Counted from the stretch's first letter, positions 22,569 through 35,930 are shown. The stretch: 64,000 nucleotides of DNA from Ceratotherium simum simum (GCF_000283155.1 NW_004454216.1:9310506-9374505); one strand, 5' to 3'. The notes: generated by a model not told the origin, from the sequence alone. Program-made: numbers and translations.

Positions 22569-23288
22569 ATTTTTATTTTTTTATTGATGTTTTAATAGTT
22601 TTTAACATTGTGAAATTTTGGGTTGTACGTTTTTGTTTGTCCATCACCATATATATGTCTCCCTTCACTCCTTGTGCCCACCCCCCACCCCCATTGCCCC
22701 TGGTAACCACAATACTGTTTTCTCTGCCCATGTGTTGGTTTATATTCCACATATGAGTGAGATCACACAGTGTTTGTCTTTCTCTTTCTGGCTTACTTCA
22801 CTTAACATAATACCCTCCAGGCCCATCCTTGTTGTTGCAAATGGGAAGATTTTGTCTTTTTTTTATGGCTGAGTAGTAGTCCATTGTATATATTTCTTGA
22901 TCCAGTTGTCAGTTGAGGGACATTTAGGTTGCTTCCACTTCTTGGCTATAGTGAATAATGCTGCAATGAACATAAGGGTGCATAAGCCTCTTCGCATTGC
23001 TGATTTCAAGTTTGTTAGATAGACTCCCAGTAGTGGGATAGCTGGATCATAGGGCATCTCTATTTTTAATTCTTTGAGGAATCTCCATACCGTTTTCCAT
23101 AGAGGCTGCACCGGTTTGCATTCCCACCAACTGTGTATGAGGGTTCCTGTTTCTCCACATCCTCTCCAACACTTGTTGTTTTTTGTCTTGTTGTTTATAG
23201 CCATTCTAACAGGCATGAGGTGACATCATAGTGTTGTTTTGATTTGCATTTCCCTGATGATTAGTGATGTTGAACATCTTTTCATGTG
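22569..23288 (-). mobile_element. Young 5'-truncated L1 3' end, minus strand
   Basis: Reverse-complement L1: a T-rich start (the A tail reversed), a 3' UTR with a C-rich tract (22677-22700), then the ORF2 C-terminus. A minus-strand frame (23216-22863) is still open for 117 codons and carries [24 protein letters not shown] and [19 protein letters not shown], the conserved end of L1 ORF2. Identical 13-bp duplications flank it (22556-22568 and 23289-23301). The open relic frame and low divergence mark it as much younger than the L1s at 361-6775. Confidence 0.96.
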
Positions 23289-23301
23289 CAAGAAATCATT
23301 C

Positions 23302-24035
23302 TTTTTTTTATTCCCATGGCATTTTTCTTTACTAACCTGCACTTATATGTCACAGAGGAAACAATAGTGAGTGATTTATGTATTATTTGTATATGTATAT
23401 GTGTATATATACACACACACACATATTTGTTTGAGAAGTTTCTGTTTGTATATTTGTTCACTTGCTTGCTTTTCAATTTAATTTCCTTGAGGAATTCTGA
23501 CCAACTCTCTGGGTGAAACCAGGCATGCTATTTTTAAATCGAAGGTATTGAATTAACCTCACCCTGGTGTTATGTAACTCAGCATCAATTCTATTTTCAC
23601 TATTCTTTAGCCATTTATTATGTATTTTTCCCTTTTGTTTTGGTCAGAGAAGGCACTATAGGTCTCCTATTTGCATCTCCCAACAATTCTCTTTTTGTTT
23701 ATAGCCTCTTCTCCACCCTCAATACACACAACTGGTGGAATGGGGAAGTTGCTCTACTTACCCAGCACCTCACTGGGAAGGCCAGATTCTAGGAGAACTG
23801 GATGATGATGCAAACAAATGAACAAGAAAAATGGAGAGTATGGAGAGTCCTCTTAAGAAAGCTGAAGATCCTCAAAGCTTTTTCGTCCTAAAACAGAAAC
23901 ATGCCTTGTCACTTTTGAGAAAGGGAGAGAAGCTTTTTTTTTTTCTAAAACAAGATCATGCCTTGTTGCTTTCGAGAATGTTAGAATCTACTTAGAATTA
24001 GGAGTATTTGTATCAGTTTCACTCTCTAATCATAA
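23302..24035. other. Unassigned intergenic sequence
   Basis: Includes a short TATATACACACACAC run near 23403-23423. No gene is seen. Confidence 0.5.
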
Positions 24036-24039
24036 TTAC

Positions 24040-24140
24040 AGAACCACAGAACTTCAGAAGAATCAACCTCCTTATTTCATAAATGAGGAATCTGGTGCCC
24101 AGTGAAGGGAAATGATGAATCTGAAGTCACAGGGTTATTT
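24040..24140 (-). repeat. MIR SINE fragment
   Basis: Antisense MIR core: TTATTTCATAAATGAGGAAT followed by a CTGGTGCCCAGTGAAGGG-like block. Diverged. Confidence 0.6.
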
Positions 24141-24599
24141 ATACCATAAATATTGAACTGAAGGGTTTGGGTTTACCTTGGACCACTTTTTTTCCCCACA
24201 CAGAAACAAAGATTAATCATACCACTAGTGTTTCTATTTACATGACCATGAGTAAAGGACAAGAAAACCAGGCTGAAATGGGGTGCTGGGATGTCAACTA
24301 AGCTCATTCCCCAGCAAAGTGATTCACCCCACACACCAGCCTCACAACACATGTAACTCAAATGTGTGCTTCTGTGACATAAAATTGCCCAGAACCACAT
24401 ATCAGAGACCCTGTCAGTTACATCCTGACAGAGGTGCAAACCTCAAATGCCAGCTCTGTAAATGTCAAGGTCCTCTTTTCATACATCTCTAGATGTAAGC
24501 ATGCTTGAGAGGAACCCAGCACCTCACCACACGACCTGCATGACCTGGTCAGCCCCTGGCTCCCTCCTGCCTCCCCAAACCCTCACTCACCACAGTCCC

Positions 24600-24955
24600 T
24601 CCCCCTCTTTCCTTTCTTTCCCTGGGGCTCTCCATGTTCATTAAACCCCAGGGTCCCTGCATTTGCTGTTTTCTCTCCTCAGAAAACTCTTCAGCAGCCT
24701 TGTTATACGGCTGGATTCTCTCGTTCTGGTGTTGTTCCAATGACCCCACCTCTGCAAGGTCTTTCCTGACTCCTGTGACTGTCTAAGGGAGCCTTGCCTG
24801 GGTCTCTGTCACATCAACAACTGGATTTCCTTCATGGTGCTTAACACTATGAGAAATTAGGTTGTTTATTTTTTTGTTGGTATATTGTCACTTTCCATTA
24901 GAACATAAGCTCTGTGAGCACAGGGGCTTTGTGTGAGTCACCTCTTATGCCTCAC
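24600..24955 (+). mobile_element. L2 LINE 3' fragment
   Basis: L2-like order of blocks: GCATTTGCTGTTTTCTCTCC, CAAGGTCTTTCCTGACTCC, and ATTAGAACATAAGCTCTGTG with CACAGGGGCTTTGTGTG. Confidence 0.75.
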
Positions 24956-24959
24956 CAAA

Positions 24960-27725
24960 CATCCTCTCCACTGTCTTTTCACTCCAGCTGTTGTGGAGGC
25001 CACCAGCTGCTCACGTGGACAACCTCAAAGCACATCTCACCAGCTGCCCTGAATGTCTTGCACTGACCCAGGCATCCCTGGATCAAAGACCTAGTGCTGT
25101 ATCCATCTGACACATGCACAACTGTGAAAGTGCAAAAGAGTTAACACCCCATGGGGAAACATGTGCACAACGGGGAGCAGGACCTGGTGCACAAATCCCT
25201 CCTCTTCTGACGTTCAGGCGGATGATTCTACACGGCTCCTCAGAGGGCGCCCAGAGGGACCCAGTCACATTATCCATTGTGTCACCGGCTTAATAACGCA
25301 CCCTTGGATTGGCTTTCCCTCCTTCCCTGCTTTACTCTTTTTAGTCTCCCTTTCCTGTTCCAGAGAATAATATCCCAAAGTCACTGTAGGCAGGCTCTTA
25401 TCTCAGGCTGTGCTTTTGGGAGAAGGCATGCTAAGTCTGTATCCTTACTCACAGTTCTATCTCCAGGCCCCAGAATGGTATTGGGCACAAAATAGTCACT
25501 ATATGAATATTTTTTGATGAGACTCTCTTGGCTAAGTAATACTATTTCCCATCAATGGAAACAGTATAGCATACTTATCTCACAAAGTCCACAAAATTGA
25601 AATAAGCTAGTCAAATAGTTTTAAAAATAAGACATACCCTTCATTCTGATGAGTTTCTCAACAAATATTGAGCTCCAACTATATGTCAGGCACTAGGATT
25701 AATCTACAGAGACAAAGATAAAGGGCCTCTCCTCTCGGCTGATGTCATTTCAGCATGATCAAGGAGAGGAACGATCACTGTGAGTATGAGAGGTTCAAGA
25801 CCCCCGTTGGATCCACCACCAATTATGACCTTTAGGTCCACCGTGAAGAACATAAGACTAAGAAAATTAGCAGTTCCTAAAAGAGCAGACAACATGTACC
25901 TTGACAAAGTGAATATAAATTTAAAGACATTTCATGGCTGACTTGCCAAATGTTCAAATCAACTGTAGAAAATAAAGAAATTCTTGTCCCATGAGCCATG
26001 GAATTCAACAGCAGTACTTACAATAGAAATAAGAGTGACAAACCCACCTCTACCGATGACAACATTCTTTTCTTTGATGGGCAGAGAGCTACAGGGTATA
26101 ATGCTTTAACTGTGGGGAAATGAACGTGACAAAATCTAGGTCTCTTACACAGAGGCATATAATACGAAAAAATATCAGAGAAGCCACAATGCAACTTTTG
26201 CTGTTACTCGTGGCTTAGCATTCACTGAAGTTATTGCTCCCTGAATGCTGCATTACTCCACAGTTGGTAGATCAATCACATCCCAGCAGAAAACAGAAGG
26301 CACAGTCAAAAGTGATAATTGAGTAGAGTTTAACATAGGGTTTATTTATAAAGGTGTGATAGGGTGTAGGAGAAACAAGAGCAATGGCATAGTTCTCAGG
26401 GCTAGCAACACTGGGAAGCCATTCCCTTCCCCAGGACTTAAGGGAAATGGGAGAGGGTCACCGGAGAGAGTAGCTGTAGGGAAAGAGCCTCTTGACAGGA
26501 ATTGTAGCCTTCAGGATAGAAACGCAGCCACGCCATGGCAACCCCTCAGGTAGAGAGCTGGGGATATAAACATCTCGCCCTCACTTTTCTTCCTCCCTCT
26601 AAAATAGGGGACCTGCTGAAGCAGAGGTCAAGAAAGCTTATTTATATAGTCCACACAGCTCAGCCTCTCAGGATGATGAACATGATGGATCCAGAGGGGC
26701 AAACAGGTAATATCCAGCATACCAGCTGTGTGGTCCTCGGTTATTATAACAGGAAAGGCTGAAGGATTTCCTTGCTGGTCCACTTGTACCAGGGCAGGTC
26801 TCACTGTCAAGTGCCCAGCCTACTGGTGAGGAGGCACCTCAGAAGCCACCAGTCAGAGAATGTGCAGCAGGGTGATGGATGAAAGCCAGTAGAGGATCAT
26901 TTTCCTTCTTCAAGAAGGGCTTAAAAAGATGCCGCTTCCTTCAGTCATGTCCGTTATGTTGTGTGTCCTGTCATGGGAAAGAGCTCCCCCTGTTGGCAAT
27001 TCCTGCAAGAGGATCTCAGATCTCAGGGAAGAAAATGGTTGAAATTAGGGGAGTGTGTCATTATGTTCTGCATTATAGAGTGACTAAGACATTCTTTAAG
27101 ACTCTAACCATTGTGGAATAGCATTTAGTTCTTGCTTTTAAAGACAGGCAAAGGATCAGCACCCTTCAGTTTCATCACCGCTGTCACCCCCTGTATGTCA
27201 AGAGCATTCCCTGGAGAGACCAGGGGTTAACAGTTAATAGACTTCCTCTTTTCATTTGGTCTTAACATTCCAGGTAGGACCAAAGTTCCCCTCACAGGGA
27301 AAGAGTGAGCACAGGTATCAACTTGACACCTTTATTTAGGAAAACCCTGGGATTTTTCCAACTGATTCTTTACCTTTATAATGTGGGAATGAAGCTTGAT
27401 ATGAGGCATGAAATATCAGAGGCCAGAAACATATTCCCATGACCTGTTAGGATGGGAAATGAATACTTGAGAATAAGAAAACCAGAAATTGGCCACTTTC
27501 AAAGTGGGTAGCAGGACCCAGCTACAACACTATGAACTAAGACTCTTTTTCATGAATGTCTGTCAAGGCATTCTACACCACCATAGGATGGTAAGTGGTG
27601 AGTGTTCACGCAGTCCTGGATCCTGACAGGTTGTTGTCACGATTGCGCTAAATCCATTGGACAGAGGTGTTGGAGACTATTGGTTTTAAAAATATAATTT
27701 CTTATATAGGGATTTAATGGTATAA
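24960..27725. other. Intergenic sequence with small L2 scraps
   Basis: No gene. L2 3'-end scraps are probable at 25470-25515 (plus) and 25645-25725 (minus, CAACAAATATTGAGCTCC). The rest is unassigned. Confidence 0.5.
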
Positions 27726-27730
27726 CTTGT

Positions 27731-28156
27731 TGTATTAGTTTTCTAGGGCTGCTGGAACAAATTGCCACAAATTTGATGGCTTAAAACAACAGAAACAATT
27801 CTGGAGACAGGAAGTCCAAAATCGAGGTGTCAACAGGGTCACGCTCCCTCTGAAGGTTCTAGGAGACAATCTGTTCGTTGGCTCTTCAGCTTCTGGGATC
27901 TGTCAGCATCACTCCAATCTGCTTTAGTCTTCCCACGGCCTTCTCCTTTCCCTGTGTCATCTCCTCTTCTGTTTCTCATAAGGATATTAGTCATTAGGTT
28001 TAGGGCCCACCCTGTTAATCCCAGATGATCTCATCTCCTGATCTCTAATTTAATTACGTTTGGAAAGACTCTTTTTTCAAATTAGGTCACATTCACAGGT
28101 ACTGGGGGTTAGGACTTGCACATCTCTTTTTGGGGCCACCATTCAAACTACTAAAG
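27731..28156 (-). mobile_element. MLT1-type (ERVL-MaLR) solo LTR
   Basis: The plus strand begins TGTATTAGTTTTCTAGGGCT, then TGGCTTAAAACAACAGAAAC, CTGGAGACAGGAAGTCCAAA, TTAGGGCCCACCCTG, and ends near ACATCTCTTTTTGGGGCCAC. This is the reverse complement of an MLT1-class LTR. It has no internal or coding sequence. Confidence 0.87.
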
Positions 28157-28209
28157 AAATCTTGAAGCAAAATCATCTCAGGAAATCAAGCATCTGATCA
28201 GCACTGAGA

Positions 28210-28645
28210 ACACTGGAGTGGATGCTGTGGTGTGCTGACCAACACCCCATGCTGGACTGAAGCACTTGTTTCCTCGCTGCTGGGAGTGTTGCCTGCTAAT
28301 GGCTCACAGCTGAGTCACTCTCCAAGCATTTCCATCATTGAATAGAGTTGCCTCCCTGGGAATAGCCCATATGTAAGGAGAGGATAATGAGAGGGAGGTA
28401 CAAAGGCCTGGCCCCTTGCCTCAATCCTGGACAACTTTTAAGGGTCATCCCAGCTCCAGAGCTGCCCTGTGGGATGGGCTGAGGCCTCTGTTGCAATTTT
28501 ATTACAAGTTAGCTTCTCCTTCTGCCTCATCTCACTTCCCTCACTCCCTTGTAGTGTTGTTCCCAACATCAGTCTCCAATAAACCTTCTTTAGGCAAATC
28601 TCAACAGTGTCTGTTTCCCAGGGAGACTGACCTAAGACACACCCT
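28210..28645 (+). mobile_element. Possible ERVL-type LTR
   Basis: An AATAAA signal (28578-28583) and the end TTTCCCAGGGAGACTGACCT recall the 3' part of an old ERVL-class LTR. I cannot name the family or place the 5' end. It has no coding sequence. Confidence 0.35.
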
Positions 28646-28649
28646 GACA

Positions 28650-29475
28650 TGAGATAAACTATAGATATTCTACATAGCTCAGAGGGAGTCTTTTTGGAGA
28701 ACCATCCTCCCAACGGGTTGGGAGAGCCATTTGGATTATCAGAGGAGAGCTTGGGTGAAAGAAGTCCTTACCCTCCATTGTGTGGGCTCTCTGCTCTATT
28801 AACATCCCTGAGACTTGAAATATGAGGTAAGTTTAACACACGAGGAGGAGAAGGATGAAAAATTATAAAAATAGAAGCATTATTTTTCAAAGATTAGAAG
28901 GCTAAGCAGATGATTAGTAGGTATTGAGTATTAGTAAGAGAACTTAAACCAAAATCTTATCATATTGAAAAAGATTAGAGAATATATTTTTAAATAGAAA
29001 ATGAAAACAAAAAGTCCTGGATGTTGAGAACAGAGAATAAGAAAAAAAAATCTAAGCTTGGAAAGAGAAAAAGGAAAATGAGCTAGAAGTCATCTGAGTC
29101 CCTAACAATCTTGGGATGGAACCAGTTTCCCACACTGTTGGGTCCTCTGCTGTGGCAGTGGAGACCCGCAGGGTAGAGTCTTCCTCCCCTGTGGTTAAAC
29201 CACCAACAGCCAACCATTCAAAGGGTGTGGCTTCCTAATACTGACCTCTGTGGGGGAAGACTAAGTTGCACCCAGCCTGGCCTCCAGAAACTTCTTGTCT
29301 ACACTGCCAGAGAAAGTATTTGGTAGAAATGTGTCAGAAACCTTTCCACTGGGAACTGGTTTGCCATGTTAGAATCTGAAACCCTGTATGAAAACCACAT
29401 CTAAACTTGTACACAGATACAAAGAAAAATATCTGTATTAATTTGGGGCAATCAAATGTAGAACACAGGCCCTAT
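28650..29475. other. Unassigned intergenic sequence
   Basis: AT-rich, A-biased at 28850-29080. No gene or named repeat. Confidence 0.5.
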
Positions 29476-29479
29476 GTTT

Positions 29480-29640
29480 AGTCAGATCTACTTTAGTTCT
29501 TGGATCTGGCATTTTCTAGCATTATGACCTTAAACAAGATGCTTAACCTCTCCAAGCCACTATGTCCTATAATCTGTAAAATAGGGTGGGTGTGAGGATT
29601 GATGACATGTAAAGTACCTGGCACCAAAGTAAACCCACTG
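29480..29640 (+). repeat. MIR SINE
   Basis: Plus-strand MIR: ATTATGACCTTAAACAAGAT, GCTTAACCTCTCCAAGCC and AATCTGTAAAATAGGGTGG. Confidence 0.8.
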
Positions 29641-30094
29641 CAAAACTAGCAATCATTAACACGAAACATACAGTATGATTTTTATTGTTTTTTGTAACGA
29701 TAACAATAACCTTTTGACAAAATTTTAGTTTGCATTTATTGCCTAATTCTTTCCTTGATGAAAACAAGTTGAATTTACTTTTCTCCACTTGTGCCAGCTA
29801 CAGATTCAAAGAGCTGGAGAAAAGTGATCTGTGCTCTGGTTAGCGCCATCCGCCATTCACTGAAGTTCCCAGCCACGTTTTGAATCCCTAACTTGGACAT
29901 GATATATGGAGCAGAAGCTGGTAAAAGAGAGTGATTTTCAGACAGGGGTTTGAGCTCAGAGCATAAGCAATTTGGAAAATCACATTTTGCCTTAAGAAAG
30001 ACATTGGGGAAATGAGAAACGCGCTAGAGAACATTGCAATGTCATCTTTCTAGGCAATGGTATGTGTAAGATACGGTTAGGAACTTAGAGTGTC

Positions 30095-30300
30095 AATTGA
30101 AACAAACTTTAGTTTAAAATCTGGGATTCACTAGCTATTAGTTAAAGGACCGTGGTCAAGTAACTTAACTTCTTTGAGCCTCAGTTTTCTTACGTACAAA
30201 ATGAGGATTTGACAGTACCTATCCTCCAGGGCTGCTGTGAGTATTCAATGAGATGGCATTGTGAAGCACTTGGTACAGAGTTTGGGCCATAGTATAGCTA
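30095..30300 (+). repeat. MIR SINE
   Basis: Plus-strand MIR: GTCAAGTAACTTAACTTCTT, GAGCCTCAGTTTTCTTACG and CTGCTGTGAGTATTCAATGA. A second short piece lies at about 30380-30460. Confidence 0.85.
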
Positions 30301-30469
30301 ATGAAGCCACAATAATGTCAATAAAAATAAGATGCAAAGAAGAGGAGTCAGGAAAGGAAGACAGTTTTTAGATATAGCTCTTCCCCAACTCTGTGATGTT
30401 GGACAGATAGCTCATTAAGTTTCCTAGGCTTGTGTTTCCTTATTAGTAAACTAGCAAACTGCTAAAGAT

Positions 30470-33400
30470 TACAAAAATGAAAATGGCCTTCTAGTTCATT
30501 GATTCAAGATGAGTTTAACAGTATCACTAAATGACTTTTAGAGATCTTGACATTATAGTGGTCTGCCTTTAGAGTATAAGTTATCCAGGAAATATACAGA
30601 AGATGATAGATATACAAAACATAGAAAATTATAGTAAATTATATGGATGAATACCTTAGTTCTGGCAGATGCAGCCTGCAATCCCTTAATGCTTTTTCCC
30701 CCCAATTAAGGATGCTTTTCCTCTGATCCTTAAAAATCAATGTTATAGTAAATTAATTATAGCCTGCTGTAGTGATTGGATTAATGGGATCACCTTGCTA
30801 GAGTTTACATAAAAAACTAAAGTAAACAGCCACCCAATGTACAGATGTACTGGATAGAGCATAGAGACACTATAAAAGACATTCAAAATTGAATCAATAA
30901 ATCTATCTACATTAAAAAAATACCCTACTAAACTGGAAGAGACAGAGATCTCAGATTCTCTATTCTTTTATCTTAGCAATTTTGTTCAAATCAAATTAAA
31001 ATTGTGAAACTGTAGGTTGTTAACATTGTAGATTCTATGGGAGTCACAGGCAAGTTAACCAATGTACCTGCCCCATTGCTTCCTGGAGTGGTGTTGGTTC
31101 TAGGCTATTTAATCTAGATCAGATGAATGTCTACATTTTCATCAAATTCATTTGTGAATTTAAATTAGCCCCAGGTCATTCAACAATTGAGTCTTTTAAG
31201 CTAACCCTGAGGAAGTCTTTTAAGCTTCCTCAGCAGAAGAAGGTTGTAACACTGTGATAGAAACAAAAAGATAGCTAAGAAACAGTCTCCACAAATTTAC
31301 ATGGTTCAAAATGTCTGGCATAAAAGTTCAGGGAAGGATGGGTCAATATGTACTCAGAGGTGCCCATAATGTTCTGATTTATCATGTTTCACTTTCTCCA
31401 CAAAGCAGGTGACAAAATGGGAATAAAGCAAAATGAATCTATTCTTATTAGATTGGGGCCACAATCTCATACTGGGTTTAGTTATTGGATTTCCTGACAG
31501 CTTCCAGTATTGTCTGCTTATTGCTTTCAAGGGAGCCAGCAATGGCCTGGGATAAGTGTGTTTGGGATGTGAGACGTCGTAAATGGATGACGCAATTTCC
31601 CTGGGCTCTGCTGGCAGCGGAGTTCCCTAAGCAAGTTAGTGTTTATGTGTCAGCAATGTTTGGGGGCTCAGTGGAAACCAAACAGGAATGATCCTTGCCT
31701 AGAATGATGATACCATAAAAGAAAGTGGGAACACAAAGATGAATATTCTCACTGATGACATTTACTCAGGTTCAGAATTATCTACCTGAGTGAGGAGCTT
31801 TCTTTTCTTTTGGCTGAGAAAGACTCAAGGGTTCTTTCTACACTGGTTTCCTCTCTCATTCCTTTGAGGTTGTTATTAAGTACACTTGCCTCTGACATTT
31901 CCCTTATACTCAATTGTGGGATATTTCTCTCTTTCCCACATCAAATATGACATATGCCCCCAAATCCACATGTTGTAGAGTTGGTCTTTTAATATTTTCT
32001 GACATAAACTGGATCTGTCTGGCTCAAGGCCTCAGTGTGACAAAACAATAAGCAGTCTTTTCTCTTTGAATTATACTCGTCTTGATCTGACTTTTCTTTG
32101 TATAAATGTAAGTTTGATGATAAGTCCTGAAGTTTGCCAAGAACATTTTCCATTAATTCAAATAAAAAAGACATCATCTGGCACTGAGAAAAGAGTAGAC
32201 AAGCTTAAATCAGAACAAAATCTGGAAATTAGTAATGCTTGGTTAAAACTGAAGTTCTTGGTGCTAGAAGGTGTGGGTGGATGGGTGGGTGGGCGGGGAG
32301 AGGTGTGGGGGCACCATACCACCTAACCAGAAGATGCCTTCATCTGCTGCTAGCTCCATCCAGGTTTGAGCATCACCAGCTGACTGACCCCTCTGCCCAG
32401 CAGCATCTCGCAGAAGGATTGAGGTCAGCCCCATACCAGCTGCACTGGGACTCCACTGCTATGTCCCAGCAACTCGCCGTGAACTGACTGGGTTAAGGGT
32501 TCACCTGGCTAGTATGGAACATTGGCTCTTACCTATCCTGACTCCCATTGCTCAGAGGATGGGGTTCCTGTGAAACATGTTCTGGCTTCTGTGGGCAGGT
32601 CCAGGGAAGTGCTCTCTGCTCCCATCTCCCAGCCCTATACACACTTCTGTGGTTGGCCCTTCTCCATTTTCTTTGTAGTTCATTTGACCTTCCACTCCAT
32701 AATATTAGTCTTCCTGAAGTTCTGTTTCCTTTCTTCTTTTCTTCTCTATCTACCCTCTTTGCTCTGTTTCTCACTAGTAAGTTCAAGTAGCCAGTGGCAG
32801 AGGAATAGTGTGCACAGAAGCTGAACTTCAAGTTGGGAGGCAGAGAGAGTAGAGGATTCTTTTGAGAAAAAAAGGACAGTTAAAAGTAGCAGGAGGGGGA
32901 AGCAGTTGAATATTTTTAGGATAGGATTTTTGGTAATATAGCATTGGTTTTAGGCTGAGAGGAAGCAGAGAGTGAAGAGAAAGAGACTAATAATTCAAGA
33001 AAGGGGGACAAGTTCACAAGAAAATGTCTGGGAGAAGATTAAGAGGGCTGAGATCCAGGGCACAGAGGAGTGATTAGACTGCAAAGAAAAAGGGAAGTCC
33101 TTCTCTTTGACAGGGAGGATAAGAAAAACTTGGTAAAATCGGGATGTGGAGAGTAAGAAAGTTCAAGAAATTCAGATATGAGCCCTCAACTTTGTATGTC
33201 ACTAGAAGAGAAGGTGGGTTATTTGCTGAAAATCGGTGAAAGAAGAGTCCTGAGGAAAGTGGAACAAGGAGTTTCGAACTATCAACTGGGAGGATGATGA
33301 CTGGATAGCAGAAGAAATAAAGAAAAGGATTCCTGAGCAGAGGCGAGAACATGGTTAAAGATGATGGGTTGACTTTGGACTGGAATCAACAATGCTTGGT

Positions 33401-34545
33401 GTCAGGGAGCAGGAGAGGAGAATGTGTGACAGGAGGTTGCAGCTTGGCGAGGTGGTGATGTCAGGAAGTTTGGAGGCCCAGGTACAACGGGAAGAGAGAA
33501 GACAACCAAACTGGATGACTATGGGGTATATAGGAAGAAATGGAGACTGAAAAGGTAGCTGAAGAATGAGGAGAACAGGAGGGCTGGAGGGGAGAAAAGA
33601 GGTAAAGATGGGGAAGGCCAACTTTCCCTCAATACTTATATAATGTTCTCCATTCCCATTGCTTTATAATTTTGGCCCCAATTTCACTGGTAAATTAAAA
33701 ATAACAAGGACTTGTGTGAATAATATTCAATTTAAAATTTAGTTACTCTTTAGCCCGACAGCTGCTTGGTGTACCTGCTAACACCAATATATATGGGAGA
33801 ATGGACTTTGTTAGAGGGATGCTATATGCTGCAGCCTTCCTGAGTGGGGTGAGGAGAAAAAGGGTCATGTCTGCAGCCTAAGAGCAGCAAATTGGGAAAC
33901 ACAGGTCTTGGATTTTGGGGCTACGGACTGAGGGATGATTCTTAGAGGAAGCAGAATGCCAAGGAATAACCTTTGCCTACACTATTTTTTACCCTGTTGT
34001 GTCTTACAGGTATCTGGCATTGAGATAAAGAAATAATTATGAATTTCTGTCTAACCTCTGACCCGGGATCATGCTAGTGCTCAATTAGGAGCCAAACACT
34101 GGGATTTGGTGGAGATGTGGGAAGCAAATTGCCCAATTAGATCAAGACAGTTCTTCACATCCAAATACAAATGATGCCAGCCCTCGATTGTCTCTTTGTC
34201 TTTGGGGCAGCTGCCAAGTTTCATCCCAGGAGGTCTTTATTTTCTTTCAAGAGACCAAAAAATCAATCACTTAATTCTTGGTGAGGTTAAGGTGGAAGAT
34301 TAGAGTGGATTAGAGTCGATTATAAACACAGTCCCTTCTGCTGTGCTTCCTGGGGACCAATAGAAGCTCATCAAACCCCTCATTAAAGCAATTATTCTCA
34401 CAAGCCAGAGATACTGTGTCTACTTTATCTATTGGCCATACCTGAAGTCTGTATTGAAACCAAACCAGAGAAACAAAGAGAACAAAATAGGAAATAAAAT
34501 ACCTGAAAAATCTCACAGACCCAGACTGAAATGACTCTGTTTACA
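30470..34545. other. Intergenic sequence, no gene identified
   Basis: Unassigned sequence, purine-rich at about 32840-33620. It has a G-tract cluster at 32275-32298. Overlapping open frames on both strands (32239-32831) are mutually exclusive shadows with no recognisable domain. Confidence 0.5.
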
Positions 34546-34548
34546 ATC

Positions 34549-34550
<2 letters not shown>

Positions 34551-34602
<52 letters not shown>
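34551..34602. repeat. (GATA)13 microsatellite
   Basis: Thirteen uninterrupted GATA units, followed by imperfect TAGATAGATACAGATA. Confidence 0.97.
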
Positions 34603-34614
34603 TAGATAGATACA

Positions 34615-35680
34615 GATATGTTTATTTTGGGTCAGGACTGGCAAGGACTATTAGCTTCTGGTATTGACCAATTTAGATATTAATATTAAAGCAACACTTT
34701 CTAAGCTAGAAGAAATAGAAACAATGGTGGTAGTGGTGGGAGATGAGAGAAAATTGAACACTAAGTAAATGATAGAATGTCGGGGGCCAAGGAGACAGCT
34801 GAGCCTGGAAAATATTACTGTGCCTCCTCCACACCACTTGAACATGCTTGGCCTCCATGTTGTGGTGAACGGCACATCCGCTCAGCTGACTCCTCTGCCA
34901 GAGCAGGTTACACAGGAGGCATTTCTATTACTCAAAAGAATGGCTAAGTGGTTCACAGACGTGTTGTTTAAATGTTCGCCAGGTGCCGTGTGAACTGGGG
35001 TGTGACAACCTAAAGTCCCCACTGTGTGACCCCATCTTTTCTGAATGCTAATTGAGCCAGTAACACCTTTATGTATTTCTTTTTAATATTTCAGGTCTTT
35101 ATAATGATGCTTCATTTTTTTGAAAATGTTTCATAAAATGGGAGAGAATGATGGCTAAAATTAATGCAGTCTCAAAATCGGTATTTGAATCACACAGAAA
35201 GGCAGAAAATGTAAAGTCATGGCTCCCTGTGCTGCTGCAATCCAATGTCCTAGTAAACACATAAAATTTTTCATTAGCATGTATGGCATTAATTCCTTCC
35301 TCTGCCAATACAATGGGCTCAGCTATGTTTGCCTTGGGATTTTAAACTTGAAATTTTTGCTGTCATTGACATGATTAAAAACATAGCATTAATTTTGCCT
35401 TAATACTTAGCTCTGTTTTATTTTGGTTATCCCTCTCTAAGAAAGAAGAGTTAGTGAAAGCAGAAAGGGGACAGAGACATTCATTTGGTAACTCAGGCAG
35501 AGACTGAGTTGCTAATGTCAGTGTGATGGAGGACCCTGAAGGAAAGCATGAAATGAAGGGCAAACAGCAGAGCTCTCACGTGGTGTTATCCACAGTCATT
35601 CTCCACTGGAGCGGACCAGCCAGTTAATTTACAGGGAAGGGCCTCTTCCACCTGCAGGATTATAAGACAATTGGAGTTAT
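34615..35680. other. Unassigned intergenic sequence
   Basis: No gene or nameable repeat. Confidence 0.5.
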
Positions 35681-35684
35681 CAAC

Positions 35685-35930
35685 AGCCCCGGATTTAGAA
35701 TCACAAAACCTGAACCCTAATTCTATCATTTACTAGCTCTGTGAACTTTTAGTCAAGTGATTTTACTCTCTGAGTCTGGTTTCTTATCTGAAATGGGAAT
35801 TTTCCAGAGTATTCTAACTGGAACAGGAATTTTCCTGGGTTTTTAGAGGCACTAGATGAACTCACAAAAGAAGAAGCGCCCAAGACAATGCCTGGTGCAT
35901 GGTAGAAATTGAGTAAATTTAGGCTATTTT
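35685..35930 (+). repeat. MIR SINE
   Basis: Plus-strand MIR: CCTGAACCCTAATTCTATCA, TTTACTAGCTCTGTGAAC and CTCTGAGTCTGGTTTC, with CAATGCCTGGTGCATGGTAG at the 3' side. Confidence 0.82.
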
